Source: Trichocoleus desertorum NBK24
Lineage (GTDB): Bacteria > Cyanobacteriota > Cyanobacteriia > FACHB-46
DNA: 64,000 nt
Reading direction: 5' to 3'
Assembly: GCF_030409055.1 (NCBI RefSeq)
Contig: NZ_CP116619.1
Location: 248,001 to 312,000 of the forward strand
The notes under the pieces were generated by a model. It did no database searches. It had not been told where the DNA came from and saw only the letters and a list, made by a program, of their open reading frames with translations. Both the position numbers and the translations under genes were made by a program. How positions within the stretch are numbered: position 1 is the first letter of the stretch; each line of letters starts with the position of its first letter. This document shows positions 9,426 to 18,742 of the stretch, piece after piece.

Positions 9426-10514
9426 TCAAAGATTTCCCCTCAATGCCTGTTCTCGTTCGATCGCTTCAAACAGTGCTTTAAAGTTGCCTTCCCCAAAACC
9501 TTGGGCTCCGTGGCGCTGGATGATTTCAAAAAATAGAGTGGGGCGGTCTTGGACAGGTTGGGTGAAGATTTGGAGGAGATAACCTTCCGAGTCGCGATCG
9601 ATCAAGATGCCTAGCTGAGCCAGTTGCTCAATGGGTTCTTCTAAAGTGCCGACACGAGCCGCTAGGTTTTGGTAGTAGGTGGCAGGAGTTTGTAGAAACT
9701 CAACTCCAGAACGCTTGAGTTGGGTGACTGTCTCAATGATGTTGGGCGTGGAGAGGGCGATATGCTGAATACCGGGGCCATGATGATATTCTAGAAACTC
9801 GTCAATCTGCGATTTGCGTTTGCCGTAGGCGGGTTCATTGATTGGTAGCTTAATTTTGCCTGTGCGATCGCGCATCACTTTCGACATCAAGGCAGAATAT
9901 TCTGTAGAAATTGCTTGGTCATCAAAGTGCATCAATAGCTCAAAGCCCAGCGCCTCCTGGAAGAATTGCACCCAACGATCCATCGCTCCATATTCGACGT
10001 TGGCAACCACATGATCAATGGTGGCGAGTCCTGCGCCAGTCTGATGCTTACCATCCTCACGCCTAACAAAACCAGGGGCAAACCCTTGGTAATGACTACG
10101 CTCCACAAACTTAATCAGCGTATCTCCGTAGATATGAATAGCGGCGGAGCGAAATACGCCTTGCTCATCTTGCTCCTCAGTTAGCGCGATCGCTTCTCTG
10201 GCTCCACGAGAAGTTACTTCCCAGAAGGCTTTTTCTGCATCGGGTACTTCTAGAGCAATCACGGCTACACTATCTCCGTGTTTCAGCACACTCTGGGCGA
10301 TCGCATGGTCTGGATGGAGAGCGCTACTCAGAACTAAGCGAATGTCTCCTTGCTCCATCACATAAGAGGTCACATCACGGCTTCCGGTATTTAATCCGCG
10401 ATAAGCAGTATTAGTAAAACCAAAGCAATTGGCATAAAAGAGCGCTGCCTGCTTGGCATTGCCTACATATAATTCCAAATGATCAAATCGTTGAATCGGG
10501 CAAATATCCTGCAT
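9426..10514 (-). CDS. hppD: 4-hydroxyphenylpyruvate dioxygenase
   Basis: 362 residues from the ATG at 10514, which has an AGGAGG 6 nt upstream; the in-frame extension to 10574 lacks family similarity. Two VOC modules are visible, FDHLELYVGNAKQAA at the N-terminus and TIDHVVANVEYGAMD in the middle. The three iron ligands fall in IDHVVANV (His), GIQHIALST (His) and PTLFFEIIQRHGAQGFG (Glu). The enzyme converts 4-hydroxyphenylpyruvate to homogentisate. It leads the operon hppD-hmgA-TENA-like. Confidence 0.93.
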   Translation of the reverse strand: MQDICPIQRFDHLELYVGNAKQAALFYANCFGFTNTAYRGLNTGSRDVTSYVMEQGDIRLVLSSALHPDHAIAQSVLKHGDSVAVIALEVPDAEKAFWEVTSRGAREAIALTEEQDEQGVFRSAAIHIYGDTLIKFVERSHYQGFAPGFVRREDGKHQTGAGLATIDHVVANVEYGAMDRWVQFFQEALGFELLMHFDDQAISTEYSALMSKVMRDRTGKIKLPINEPAYGKRKSQIDEFLEYHHGPGIQHIALSTPNIIETVTQLKRSGVEFLQTPATYYQNLAARVGTLEEPIEQLAQLGILIDRDSEGYLLQIFTQPVQDRPTLFFEIIQRHGAQGFGEGNFKALFEAIEREQALRGNL

Positions 10515-10832
10515 GGGGTATTCCTCCTGGCCAGCCGCCTTTGCCGCAGCGCACCGTTCCCCCTCCTCACACAAAAACTCATGACTCCAGATAAGTAAAG
10601 GTGCTCGACCTCACCCACCTTTATTAACGGAGAAATCTCACTACTTAAAGTCGGAGATATTTTTCTATCTACGTAGCGTCAGAATACAGACTTATCCTAA
10701 GAGGGGTTCTGTGGTTTGCAGCTTACCTGCTACTAACTCTATAGTAGAATTATAGATTTTATTTTTGGTACGTCTCAAGGGTTAATTTTTAACCACTCAA
10801 TTGAACTCAGTACGGATCTCTTTAAGGTCAAG
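10515..10832 (+). promoter_or_regulatory. Divergent intergenic region between hppD and an unknown gene
   Basis: 318 bases separate two outward-facing genes and must hold both promoters. The AT-rich stretch 10735-10800 contains two inverted repeats: CTATA-n7-TATAG near 10740-10756 and GGTTAA-TTT-TTAACC at 10780-10794. I see no coding sequence. No particular regulator can be named. Confidence 0.55.
10780..10794. promoter_or_regulatory. 15-bp palindrome, possible operator of the homogentisate locus
   Basis: GGTTAA, three T, TTAACC: a perfect 6-bp inverted repeat 38 nt upstream of the ATG at 10833 and inside the shared divergent promoter region. Its symmetry suits a dimeric regulator, but none is encoded next to it. 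Confidence 0.4.
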
Positions 10833-11711
10833 ATGCTGGCTACCGTCAACGCTCTGTTCTCTGCGATCGTCGATTATGCAGGTCTCTTTCCGCCCGCCCA
10901 GCTCAGTCTGCAAACCGCAATGGCGAACTATGTGCAATACCAAGCTTCTCCTCACGATTGGATGCTCGGTCGCTTTATCTTGCCTATCTCACGCCTCGAA
11001 GACTTTATAACCCTGTTACCCACTTTTTCGCTCCAGGAATGGCCGCTCAGCCTCCTGATTTCTGGTGATGCTGCTACTGCGCTGGAACAGGTGCGATCGC
11101 TCAATTCCAACCATCAGGCCGCTGTACAAGCCCTAGAGTTTCCGCCCCTCACCCCCGACAAAATTGCCGCTCTCGATCTGCTGCTACCAATAGAAACGTT
11201 CTTTGAAATTCCTCTCGATCAGGACTTAACGCCCTACCTAGCCATCTTACGCGACCAAAAAGCCTCTGCCAAAATTCGGACGGGAGGCGTAACTGCGGCT
11301 GCCTTTCCCAGCGCAATCCAGCTCTGTGAGTTTATCTTTGCCTGTGCTCAAGCTCAAGTCTCCTTTAAGGCGACTGCGGGTCTGCATCACCCCTTACCGG
11401 GTTCCTACCCCTTAACTTACGAGCCAGAGAGTGAGGTTGCAGCCATGCCTGGTTTCTTAAACGTGGCCCTAGTCTCATCCTTAGTTTACTGGCAAAAGAT
11501 TACTGCACAAGAGGCTTTAAGCTTGCTGCGAGACCAGACAGCGAACCAGTTTCTACTCACAGATCACGCTATTAGCTGGAACCAACACCAGATCAACCTG
11601 CTAGAACTAACCACTGCCCGTAAACAAATGTTCCGTTCCTTTGGCTCCTGCTCCTTTACTGAGCCGATCGCAGGTTTACGAGAAATGCAGTTGCTGGAGA
11701 TGGGGATATAA
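10833..11711 (+). CDS. Conserved unknown protein linked to homogentisate genes
   Basis: 292 residues starting at an ATG with AAGG 6 nt upstream. I do not recognise a named enzyme. The predicted pattern is alternating strands and helices like a TIM barrel, with conserved-looking polar patches: ETFFEIPLDQDL, AKIRTGGV (Lys-x-Arg), FKATAGLHHPLPG, GFLNVALVS and a C-terminal FGSCSFTEPI. Charged residues at strand ends (Lys in AKIRTGG, Lys and two His in FKATAGLHH) look like an active site. The gene is divergent from hppD-hmgA. Since no fumarylacetoacetase or maleylacetoacetate isomerase is visible in the window, a later step of homogentisate breakdown is a possible but unproven role. Confidence 0.6.
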   Translation: MLATVNALFSAIVDYAGLFPPAQLSLQTAMANYVQYQASPHDWMLGRFILPISRLEDFITLLPTFSLQEWPLSLLISGDAATALEQVRSLNSNHQAAVQALEFPPLTPDKIAALDLLLPIETFFEIPLDQDLTPYLAILRDQKASAKIRTGGVTAAAFPSAIQLCEFIFACAQAQVSFKATAGLHHPLPGSYPLTYEPESEVAAMPGFLNVALVSSLVYWQKITAQEALSLLRDQTANQFLLTDHAISWNQHQINLLELTTARKQMFRSFGSCSFTEPIAGLREMQLLEMGI

Positions 11712-11800
11712 GCGGCAGAAGAAGAAATTTCCGATAAATGGCTTAGACGGAATAAATCTTGAGCGGGAATCATGGGTTTAAACCGATACTAGGCTGAGCC

Positions 11801-14011
11801 GTGATTGCACCTATGAAGATGCGGAAATCCAATATTCAAGCACTTCCCTTGCAGCTAGTGCTCATTGTTCCCTTCGTTTTACAAATTTTTGGGGCAGTCG
11901 GCTTAGTCGGTTATCTGTCATTTAAGAATGGTCAAAAAGCGGTCAACGAGCTAGCTGATCAGCTCATGGAGCGAACTAGCAGTTCCGTTGATCAACATTT
12001 GGATGCCTATTTATCTATCCCGCATAAGGTGCTTCAAATTAATGCAGATGCGATCCAGATGGGATTGCTTGATGTGCGCGATCGCCAAACGGTCGCCAAG
12101 TTCTTCTGGCGGCAAATGCAAGCTTACGACCTCAGCTACATTGGTATTGGCTTGACTACAGGCGAGGGAGCAGGGGCAGCCCGTTACGATGGCAAAACCG
12201 TCACAGTGGATGACTGGACTGCCCAACCTGCCAACAATCTTTCTACCTATGCCACAGATGACAAGGGTAATCGAACTAAAGTTACAACTGTTTATACCTG
12301 GAATAACTTTAAAGAAACTTGGTATACCGAGCCAATTGCTGCCAAGAAACCAATTTGGTCTCGCATCTACACTTGGAACTATCCCAACCATCCCTACGTG
12401 GTGGCTTCAGCAGGGAGACCCATCTACGATGCCCAAGATCGCCTTTTAGGAATTGTTGCAGTTGATATTCATCTGCTGAAGCTAAGTGAGTTTCTCCGGC
12501 AGTCGGATGTCAGCCGCTCTGGTCAGGTGTTTATTCTAGACCGCAACGGCACCTTGATTGCCAATTCAGCTCCTGAGCAGCCTTTCACCGTCGTTAAGGA
12601 CGAAATTAAGCGCATCCAGGCGATCGCTAGCCCCAATCCAGTAGTGCAAGGAATCACCCAACAACTCCAACAAAAATTTGGTAACTTTCGCAGTATTACA
12701 ACCGCTGAGAAAATTAAGCTGAACTTACAGGGAGAGACGCAGTATGTACAAGTTGCTCCTTGGCGTGACTCGTACGGCCTAGACTGGCTAGTGGTGGTAA
12801 GCGTGCCAGAGAATGCCTTCATGGCCCAAATTAATGCCAATACTCACACCACTATTTGGCTGTGCTTGGGCGCTTTGATTGGGGCTTCGGTTCTGGGAAT
12901 TTTCACCTCTCGTTGGATTACCCGTCCCATTCTGCGGCTCAGCAGCGCTAGTGAAGGCATGGCGGCAGGCAACTTAGACCAGACCGTAGAAGAAAGTAAA
13001 ATTCAAGAACTGAATACCCTGGCTAACTCTTTCAACTACATGGTGAGCCAACTGCGCGAATCCTTCACAGCTCTTGCCCAAAGCAATGAGGAATTGGAGA
13101 ACCGAGTTGAAGTTCGTACTGTTGAACTCAAAACTACTTTGAGTGAGTTGCAACGCACCCAAGCCCAAGTAGTGCAAAGTGAAAAGATGTCGAGCCTAGG
13201 GCAACTCGTGGCAGGGGTGGCTCACGAAATCAACAACCCAATCAACTTTATTCATGGCAACTTGGTTCATGTCCAGGACTATACCCAGGACTTACTAGGG
13301 TTCGTGCACCTGTATCAGGAACATTACCCCGACCCTGAACCCGATATTCAAGCCGAGGCTGAAGAGATTGATCTAGAGTTCATGCAGGAAGACTTACCCA
13401 AAATGCTCGCTTCGATGAAAGTGGGCAGCGATCGCATCCGTCAAATTGTGTTGTCGTTGCGAAACTTCTCGCGCATGGATGAATCTGAGATCAAGCCAGT
13501 CAACCTGCATGAAGGTCTAGACAGCACCTTGATGATTCTGCAACATCGTCTCAAAGCCCGCCCCGAACGGCCCGAAATTGAAGTGATCAAAGAATATGCT
13601 CAGTTACCCCTGGTGGAGTGCTATGCAGGTCAGCTCAATCAAGTCTTTATGAATATCTTGGTGAATGCGATTGACGCGCTAGAAGACTGCAACGCTAAGC
13701 GCCCATATTCAGACCCAGCTCAAGAGATGCAATCTCAACCGAGACAGATTACGATCCGGACAGCAGTGATAGACGAACAGTGGGTCGAAGTGGCGATCGC
13801 AGACAACGGCCCCGGAATGAGCAAGGAGATCCAGCGACAGATTTTCAATCCATTCTTCACCACCAAGCCCGTCGGCAAGGGTACAGGCATGGGGATGTCG
13901 ATCAGCTACCAGATTATTACCGAGAAGCATCGCGGGAAATTAGCCTGTTTCTCCCACCTAGGTCAGGGAACCGAGTTTGTGATTCAGATTCCCCGCAAAT
14001 GCCAAAGGTAG
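11801..14011 (+). CDS. Membrane histidine kinase with dCache sensor and HAMP
   Basis: 736 residues from a GTG (an ATG at 11813 is an alternative). Order: membrane helix at about 17-42, extracytoplasmic dCache-type double-PAS domain (about 50-345, with WYTEPIAAKKPIWSRIY and IVAVDIHLLKLSEFL), second membrane helix about 350-372, HAMP, a coiled coil, then the transmitter. The phosphoacceptor is His475 in GVAHEINNPINF; the N box is NILVNAIDALE, followed by DNGPGMS and GTGMGMSIS. The HEINNP type H-box is common in bacteria that couple small-molecule sensing to a separate regulator. No response regulator follows on the same strand; three other signalling genes lie on the opposite strand just downstream. 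Confidence 0.9.
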   Translation: MIAPMKMRKSNIQALPLQLVLIVPFVLQIFGAVGLVGYLSFKNGQKAVNELADQLMERTSSSVDQHLDAYLSIPHKVLQINADAIQMGLLDVRDRQTVAKFFWRQMQAYDLSYIGIGLTTGEGAGAARYDGKTVTVDDWTAQPANNLSTYATDDKGNRTKVTTVYTWNNFKETWYTEPIAAKKPIWSRIYTWNYPNHPYVVASAGRPIYDAQDRLLGIVAVDIHLLKLSEFLRQSDVSRSGQVFILDRNGTLIANSAPEQPFTVVKDEIKRIQAIASPNPVVQGITQQLQQKFGNFRSITTAEKIKLNLQGETQYVQVAPWRDSYGLDWLVVVSVPENAFMAQINANTHTTIWLCLGALIGASVLGIFTSRWITRPILRLSSASEGMAAGNLDQTVEESKIQELNTLANSFNYMVSQLRESFTALAQSNEELENRVEVRTVELKTTLSELQRTQAQVVQSEKMSSLGQLVAGVAHEINNPINFIHGNLVHVQDYTQDLLGFVHLYQEHYPDPEPDIQAEAEEIDLEFMQEDLPKMLASMKVGSDRIRQIVLSLRNFSRMDESEIKPVNLHEGLDSTLMILQHRLKARPERPEIEVIKEYAQLPLVECYAGQLNQVFMNILVNAIDALEDCNAKRPYSDPAQEMQSQPRQITIRTAVIDEQWVEVAIADNGPGMSKEIQRQIFNPFFTTKPVGKGTGMGMSISYQIITEKHRGKLACFSHLGQGTEFVIQIPRKCQR

Positions 14012-14060
14012 AGTAGAAGCTAAACGTTCACTCAGTAGACTTCCTGCACGAATCAAAATT

Positions 14061-14134
14061 GGCCCCCCTAACCCCCCAATTCTGGGGGGAACTTTAACGG
14101 AGCTTCCCCCAGAATTGGGGGACGGGAGGGGGCC
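14061..14134. repeat. Long G/C-rich palindrome between convergent genes (cyanobacterial dispersed hairpin)
   Basis: A nested inverted repeat: the outer arms are GGCCCCCC and GGGGGCC, the inner arms CCCCCAATTCTGGGGG and CCCCCAGAATTGGGGG, each itself self-complementary, around a short spacer. Folded, it makes a stem of about 30 bp. Such elements recur between genes in cyanobacterial genomes. Placed between two convergent genes it may also act as a bidirectional transcription barrier. Confidence 0.8.
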
Positions 14135-14175
14135 GCATAAGTATTCACGCAAGAAGGCTAGTATGTAGCTGCAAT

Positions 14176-15753
14176 TTAATTGTTATTGGGTTGCACAAGG
14201 CTAGCGATCGCGACAATCAACTCCACCGGATCAATTGGTTTAGACAGATGTACCTGAAACCCAGCGGCGATCGCCTGTTGCTGATTCACTTCTCCGGCAT
14301 AAGCGGTAAGGGCAATGGCTGGGAGAGTTTTGCCCAGTTCAGAGGTAAGAGCTTTGACCGCTTGCAGCAAGGCATATCCATCCATTTCGGGTAAACCAAT
14401 ATCGCTAACCAGAACATCAGGCTGAAATTCTGGCAACAACGCTAAGGCGGCTCGCGCTGAAAGCACTGCCATAACTGTTGCGCCCACATCTTCTAGCAAA
14501 AAGGTCGCCAGTTCGAGGTTGTCTGGCTCGTCATCTACGACCAATACCTTTATCCCTTGCAAATTCGAGGCGCGATCGACTGGCACGATGGCCCCAGTAG
14601 TTTCAGAAGTGGTCGTGAGCAAAGGAAACGTAACGGTAAAAGTTGCGCCTTGTCCTTCTCCGGGGCTGGCTGCCTGCGCGGTTCCCCCGTGGATTTCGGT
14701 TAAGTGTCGTACGATCGCCAACCCCAACCCTAAACCCCCAAAGTTGCGCGTGGTAGAGCTGTCGGCTTGACGAAAGTATTCAAATACATAGGGCAAAAAT
14801 TCGGCATTAATCCCTTTGCCTGTGTCCTTGACCGTAATCTGAGCTTGCAGATCTACATAGGTAAGGCAGACTTCGACGCTACCGCCCATCGGAGTGAATT
14901 TAATGGCATTGGAGAGCAAATTCCACAGGATTTGTTGGAGACGGGCCGCATCTCCAGCAATGAATTTGCCACGAGGTTCTAAGTGAGTAGTAATTTGTAT
15001 CTGCTTGGCTTCAGCGGCCAACTGGATGTTCTCTAAGGCTGCCTCAATAGTAGGAACTAAGTCTACCGGAGCGGTCTCTAGGTGCAGTTTGCCGCGCAGA
15101 ATTCGAGAGATGTCGAGGAGATCTTCAATTAACTGAGTCTGAAGCCGAGCGTTGCGCTCAATGGTCTCTAGAGCATAATTGACCTTAGCAGCATCTAATT
15201 TTCCACTGCGAAGCATTTGCACCCAGCCAATAATCGGGTTGAGAGGCGATCGCAATTCATGAGAGAGCACAGCCAAAAACTCATCTTTGAGTTGATTTGC
15301 CTCTTCCAGTTCTTTAGCTTGTTGGCGAAACCGTTCTTCCGAAAGTTTCAATTGCTGCAAGGCTGATTCATACTCGCGGCGGAGTTGGGCTTTATCCAGG
15401 CTCTCTTGCACTGCGATCGCCAGACGATACAGGGGCTTGCCTTTCAGCACATAGTCACTCAGCCCCTGCTTCATACCCTGCACTGCCACTTCCTCGGAAC
15501 CGCTATTGGTAAACATGATTACCGGGCAGTGAGGATAACGGAATTTGACGGCTTGCAGAATCTCTAAGCCAGTACTCCAGCACAATTGATAGTCTGTAAT
15601 CACTAGCTCAAACTCCCCCAACTCCAGAGCTTGAGCAAACTCATTGGCCTCGCCTACCTCTTTGACCTGTACATCAGAAAATGTTTTTTTTAACTCGCGG
15701 ATGGCGAGCAGGCGATCGCCCTGATTATCATCAATCAGCAGGACACGGAGCAT
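14176..15753 (-). CDS. Hybrid histidine kinase: receiver - HisKA - HATPase - receiver
   Basis: 525 residues without membrane segments. An N-terminal receiver (LLIDDNQGDR, phosphoacceptor Asp in LVITDYQLC, DYVLKGKPL) is followed by a coiled coil, HisKA with FLAVLSHELRSPLNPI, an HATPase with NLLSNAIKFTP and GLGLGLAIVRH, and a second receiver (VLVVDDEPDN, Asp in LVSDIGLPEMDGY, LSKPIDP). The receiver-first layout is frequent in cyanobacteria and lets the protein act downstream of another kinase, for example the adjacent 921-residue kinase transcribed in the same direction 158 nt upstream. The first receiver's DYQLC replaces the usual D-x-x-M-P, so its output helix may differ. Confidence 0.9.
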   Translation of the reverse strand: MLRVLLIDDNQGDRLLAIRELKKTFSDVQVKEVGEANEFAQALELGEFELVITDYQLCWSTGLEILQAVKFRYPHCPVIMFTNSGSEEVAVQGMKQGLSDYVLKGKPLYRLAIAVQESLDKAQLRREYESALQQLKLSEERFRQQAKELEEANQLKDEFLAVLSHELRSPLNPIIGWVQMLRSGKLDAAKVNYALETIERNARLQTQLIEDLLDISRILRGKLHLETAPVDLVPTIEAALENIQLAAEAKQIQITTHLEPRGKFIAGDAARLQQILWNLLSNAIKFTPMGGSVEVCLTYVDLQAQITVKDTGKGINAEFLPYVFEYFRQADSSTTRNFGGLGLGLAIVRHLTEIHGGTAQAASPGEGQGATFTVTFPLLTTTSETTGAIVPVDRASNLQGIKVLVVDDEPDNLELATFLLEDVGATVMAVLSARAALALLPEFQPDVLVSDIGLPEMDGYALLQAVKALTSELGKTLPAIALTAYAGEVNQQQAIAAGFQVHLSKPIDPVELIVAIASLVQPNNN

Positions 15754-15911
15754 GACGACTTTGGGGGTGGAACAGGAATGGAGAGAGGTTGATCTAAGAA
15801 TAAGAACAGGTTACAGGGTCAATAGGCAAGCTGGGAATTAGCCTTAAGGCGGTTTGGCCGAGAAATCCCTCACTCCAAAGATTTTTGAGTATCAACCCAT
15901 ACCAACTCGGT

Positions 15912-18677
15912 TCAAGCAGTTGAGGCGGCCTGTAGTTCTAACCAAAAGCGGCTGCCCTGACCTAACTCGGAATCTACGCCCACGTGGCCTCCCATCCGCT
16001 CCACCCCTTTACGAACGATCGCCAATCCTACGCCTGTTCCGGGATAAGCCTGTCTCGTATGCAGCCGCTCAAAGACTTGAAAAATCTGCTCCTGATGTTC
16101 TGGAGCAATACCAATGCCATTGTCTTCAATCCATAAGCGTACCCATCCAGCCTGCAACTCTGCCCAAAGGTGAACGTGGGGCTGTCTATCCTTGGGAACA
16201 AATTTCACTGCATTGTTCATTAAGTTGGCGATCGCCTGGATTAGGGTCAGGCGATGACCCACGACCTCTGGCAAGGGGTGATCTACGCTCACCTGAACTT
16301 GTCGGGCTTGCAGTTCATTATCCATCTGTGCCAACAGGTTGGTCACTAATTCGCTAAGGCTGAGCGGTTGTAGCGTAATCTGAGCGCGGGATAACCGCCC
16401 ATATTCTAGTAAATCGCTTACGAGTTGGTTGGCTTGCTCCGCAGAAGCAGCAATCTGCTGGGCATACTTTTGTCCGGTGGCGTCTAGGCGATCGCCGTAG
16501 TCCTCTAACAATGCTTGAGATAACCCCTGCATTGCCCGCAAAGGGGCGCGGAGATCGTGTGAGGCGGAATAAGTAAAGATTTCCAAGCCATCAATGGCCT
16601 CTTGTAGAGCCGTTGTGCGCTCGACCACTCGTTGCTCTAGTTCGTTGGCATACTCTTGCAGTTGTTCACGCAAGCGGGCTTGTTGCAAAGCGATCGCCAG
16701 TTGGTCGGCAACTTCCTGAGTAATTGCTTGGTCTTCTGAGCTAAAGGCATCGCGCGGCTTTGCCAACAAGACCAAATCTCCTAAGAGGTCGCCCTCAACT
16801 TTAAGACCTACGGCTAAAAAGCTATGGTATCCAGTTGCCAGCAATTGCTCTAAACCAACCCAGCGCTCAGGCAAATCTGCCAGGTTTGGGACATACCAAA
16901 ATGGCTTGCGGCTACGTGCAACTTCAATCGGCAAGCGATCGCTGATGGGCATCACAGTTCCAGCCCGATTATCCGCAATTTCTCCCGCCAGAATTTGCAG
17001 TTGATTCGCTTCCAGGTTAAACAACAGCACCGCAGACTGATCAGAGGGCAACACTTTAGTCAAGTGAGATAGAGCCGCCTGAGCGATCGCGGCTGGAGTC
17101 TCCAATCTCAGAATTGCCTGGTCAATCTGGTGCACAGTTTCTAATCGCTGCACCGATCGCCGCAGTTGGGCTTCAGCTTGCTTCCGAGCTGTGATGTCAA
17201 ACCGAATAGCAAGATATTGGAATGGCTTACCTGCTGCATCTAAGAAAGGAACAATGGTGGTAGCAACCCAGTAATAAGTCCCATCTTTGGCTCGGTTTTT
17301 AATCTCTCCACGCCAAACTTCTCCTTGAGTAATGGTTGACCAAAGTTGCCGAAAAAACTCCGGCGGGTGATAGCCAGAGTTGATGATACGATGGGTTTGG
17401 CCAATGAGTTCATTTTGGCTAAATTGCGAGATTTGACAGAACTGATCATTGATCTCTGTGATCACGCCTCGGCTATCCGTGGTCGCCAAAATTGCCGCTT
17501 GATCCAGCGCAAACTTAAAATCAGACAAATCTTTGAGCAGATCCCGCTGAGTCAACTCCGCCCGAATTCGCTCTGTCAGATCCCGCGCCACCCCAATCAC
17601 CCCAATGATGTTTCCGTCAGCATCGCGGTAAGGATCTTTGCTGGTTAGAAATATGCGAGTTTCACCTGCTACGGATAAAGGTTCTTCCAAAGTTTGCGAG
17701 ATCCCCGTTTCGATCACAGAGCGATCGACTTTTTGCAGCGCGATCGCCTGCTCTAAAGGGATTAAATCTGTATCAGCTTTCCCTAAAATTTCTGCCTTCG
17801 GCCTATTAAAGACGCGCTCTGTTGCGGAGTTGACGAGTTGATATCGCCCCTGGCGATCTTTCATAAACACCAAATCTGCGGTTCCTTCAATCACTCGCTC
17901 TAACAAGTTATAGCTTTCTTGCAATACTTGCTCACTGCGCTTGCGTTCTGTAACGTCGCGAGTAACCTTAGAAAAACCGCACAACTGCTGATTCTGGTCA
18001 CGGAGGGCCGTAATCACTACGCTAGCCCAAAACAAAGAACCATCTTTGCGTCTGCGCCAACCTTCGCCTTGAAAGTGCCCTGTGGCGATCGCTTGCTCTA
18101 GCGCCCGATTAGGCTTGCCGTCGGCAATATCCGCTTCAGTATAAAAAGTCGAAAAATGGCGTCCCAAAATTTCCGCAGCGCGATATCCCTTGAGCAGTTC
18201 CGCGCCGCTATTCCAACTGGTCACATATCCTTGAGGGTCTAAACTGAAGATGGCATAGTCCCGAACACCCTGTACCAAGAGGCGATATTTCTCTTCGCTT
18301 TCTGTTAAGGTGGCGATCGTCTTTTCGGCTCGTTGATTAGCTTGACGCAAGGCTTCATTCAGGTAACTAATCGTGATGCCTTCAAAGACAAAAATGGCGA
18401 CTCGCGTGCTATTCGCAACATCAAGGGCTTGAAAGCCGAAATAGGGCTGTAAAAAGAAGTATGTGCCTACCAGAGTGCATAAGAATGTAGCTAAGAGACC
18501 TGCCCTTAGCCCCCCATACCAGGCACTAAACATCACAGGTAGCACGAAAACTAGGAGAGGAGCACTATCATTCAGCAGCGGTACGAGCAAAAATCGCACC
18601 AGTAGAGTGAGCAGTGTGGACAAGACTGCAACACTGTAGCCTGATAGCAGCACCTGCTTTACTCTCACCTTTGCCAA
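15912..18677 (-). CDS. Membrane multi-PAS/GAF histidine kinase (DUF4118-type membrane domain)
   Basis: 921 residues. The first 115 residues contain about four membrane helices like the KdpD-type DUF4118 domain (LLVFVLPVMFSAWYGGLRAG). Then come three PAS domains, each ending with a RDVTER/RDLTER/FDITARK signature, a GAF domain (about 535-680), a coiled coil, HisKA with TYSASHDLRAPLRAMQG and an HATPase with NLMNNAVKFVP and GVGLAIVRKG. The SHDLRAPL H-box is the class found in phytochrome-like kinases. No bilin-binding Cys is evident in the GAF domain, and no signal can be deduced. It heads a block of same-strand signalling genes. Confidence 0.9.
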   Translation of the reverse strand: MAKVRVKQVLLSGYSVAVLSTLLTLLVRFLLVPLLNDSAPLLVFVLPVMFSAWYGGLRAGLLATFLCTLVGTYFFLQPYFGFQALDVANSTRVAIFVFEGITISYLNEALRQANQRAEKTIATLTESEEKYRLLVQGVRDYAIFSLDPQGYVTSWNSGAELLKGYRAAEILGRHFSTFYTEADIADGKPNRALEQAIATGHFQGEGWRRRKDGSLFWASVVITALRDQNQQLCGFSKVTRDVTERKRSEQVLQESYNLLERVIEGTADLVFMKDRQGRYQLVNSATERVFNRPKAEILGKADTDLIPLEQAIALQKVDRSVIETGISQTLEEPLSVAGETRIFLTSKDPYRDADGNIIGVIGVARDLTERIRAELTQRDLLKDLSDFKFALDQAAILATTDSRGVITEINDQFCQISQFSQNELIGQTHRIINSGYHPPEFFRQLWSTITQGEVWRGEIKNRAKDGTYYWVATTIVPFLDAAGKPFQYLAIRFDITARKQAEAQLRRSVQRLETVHQIDQAILRLETPAAIAQAALSHLTKVLPSDQSAVLLFNLEANQLQILAGEIADNRAGTVMPISDRLPIEVARSRKPFWYVPNLADLPERWVGLEQLLATGYHSFLAVGLKVEGDLLGDLVLLAKPRDAFSSEDQAITQEVADQLAIALQQARLREQLQEYANELEQRVVERTTALQEAIDGLEIFTYSASHDLRAPLRAMQGLSQALLEDYGDRLDATGQKYAQQIAASAEQANQLVSDLLEYGRLSRAQITLQPLSLSELVTNLLAQMDNELQARQVQVSVDHPLPEVVGHRLTLIQAIANLMNNAVKFVPKDRQPHVHLWAELQAGWVRLWIEDNGIGIAPEHQEQIFQVFERLHTRQAYPGTGVGLAIVRKGVERMGGHVGVDSELGQGSRFWLELQAASTA

Positions 18678-18742
18678 CCTTGTTGTAGGAGATGTAGAGA
18701 CATCTAGTAGTTTAGTCAGTCTCTCCCGAAAATTGCAGACTA

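Noticed and set aside
15854..16357. Plus-strand ORF of 167 codons antisense to the multi-PAS kinase
   Set aside because: Overlaps the HATPase end of a clear histidine kinase; composition is Pro/Arg rich as expected for a shadow frame.
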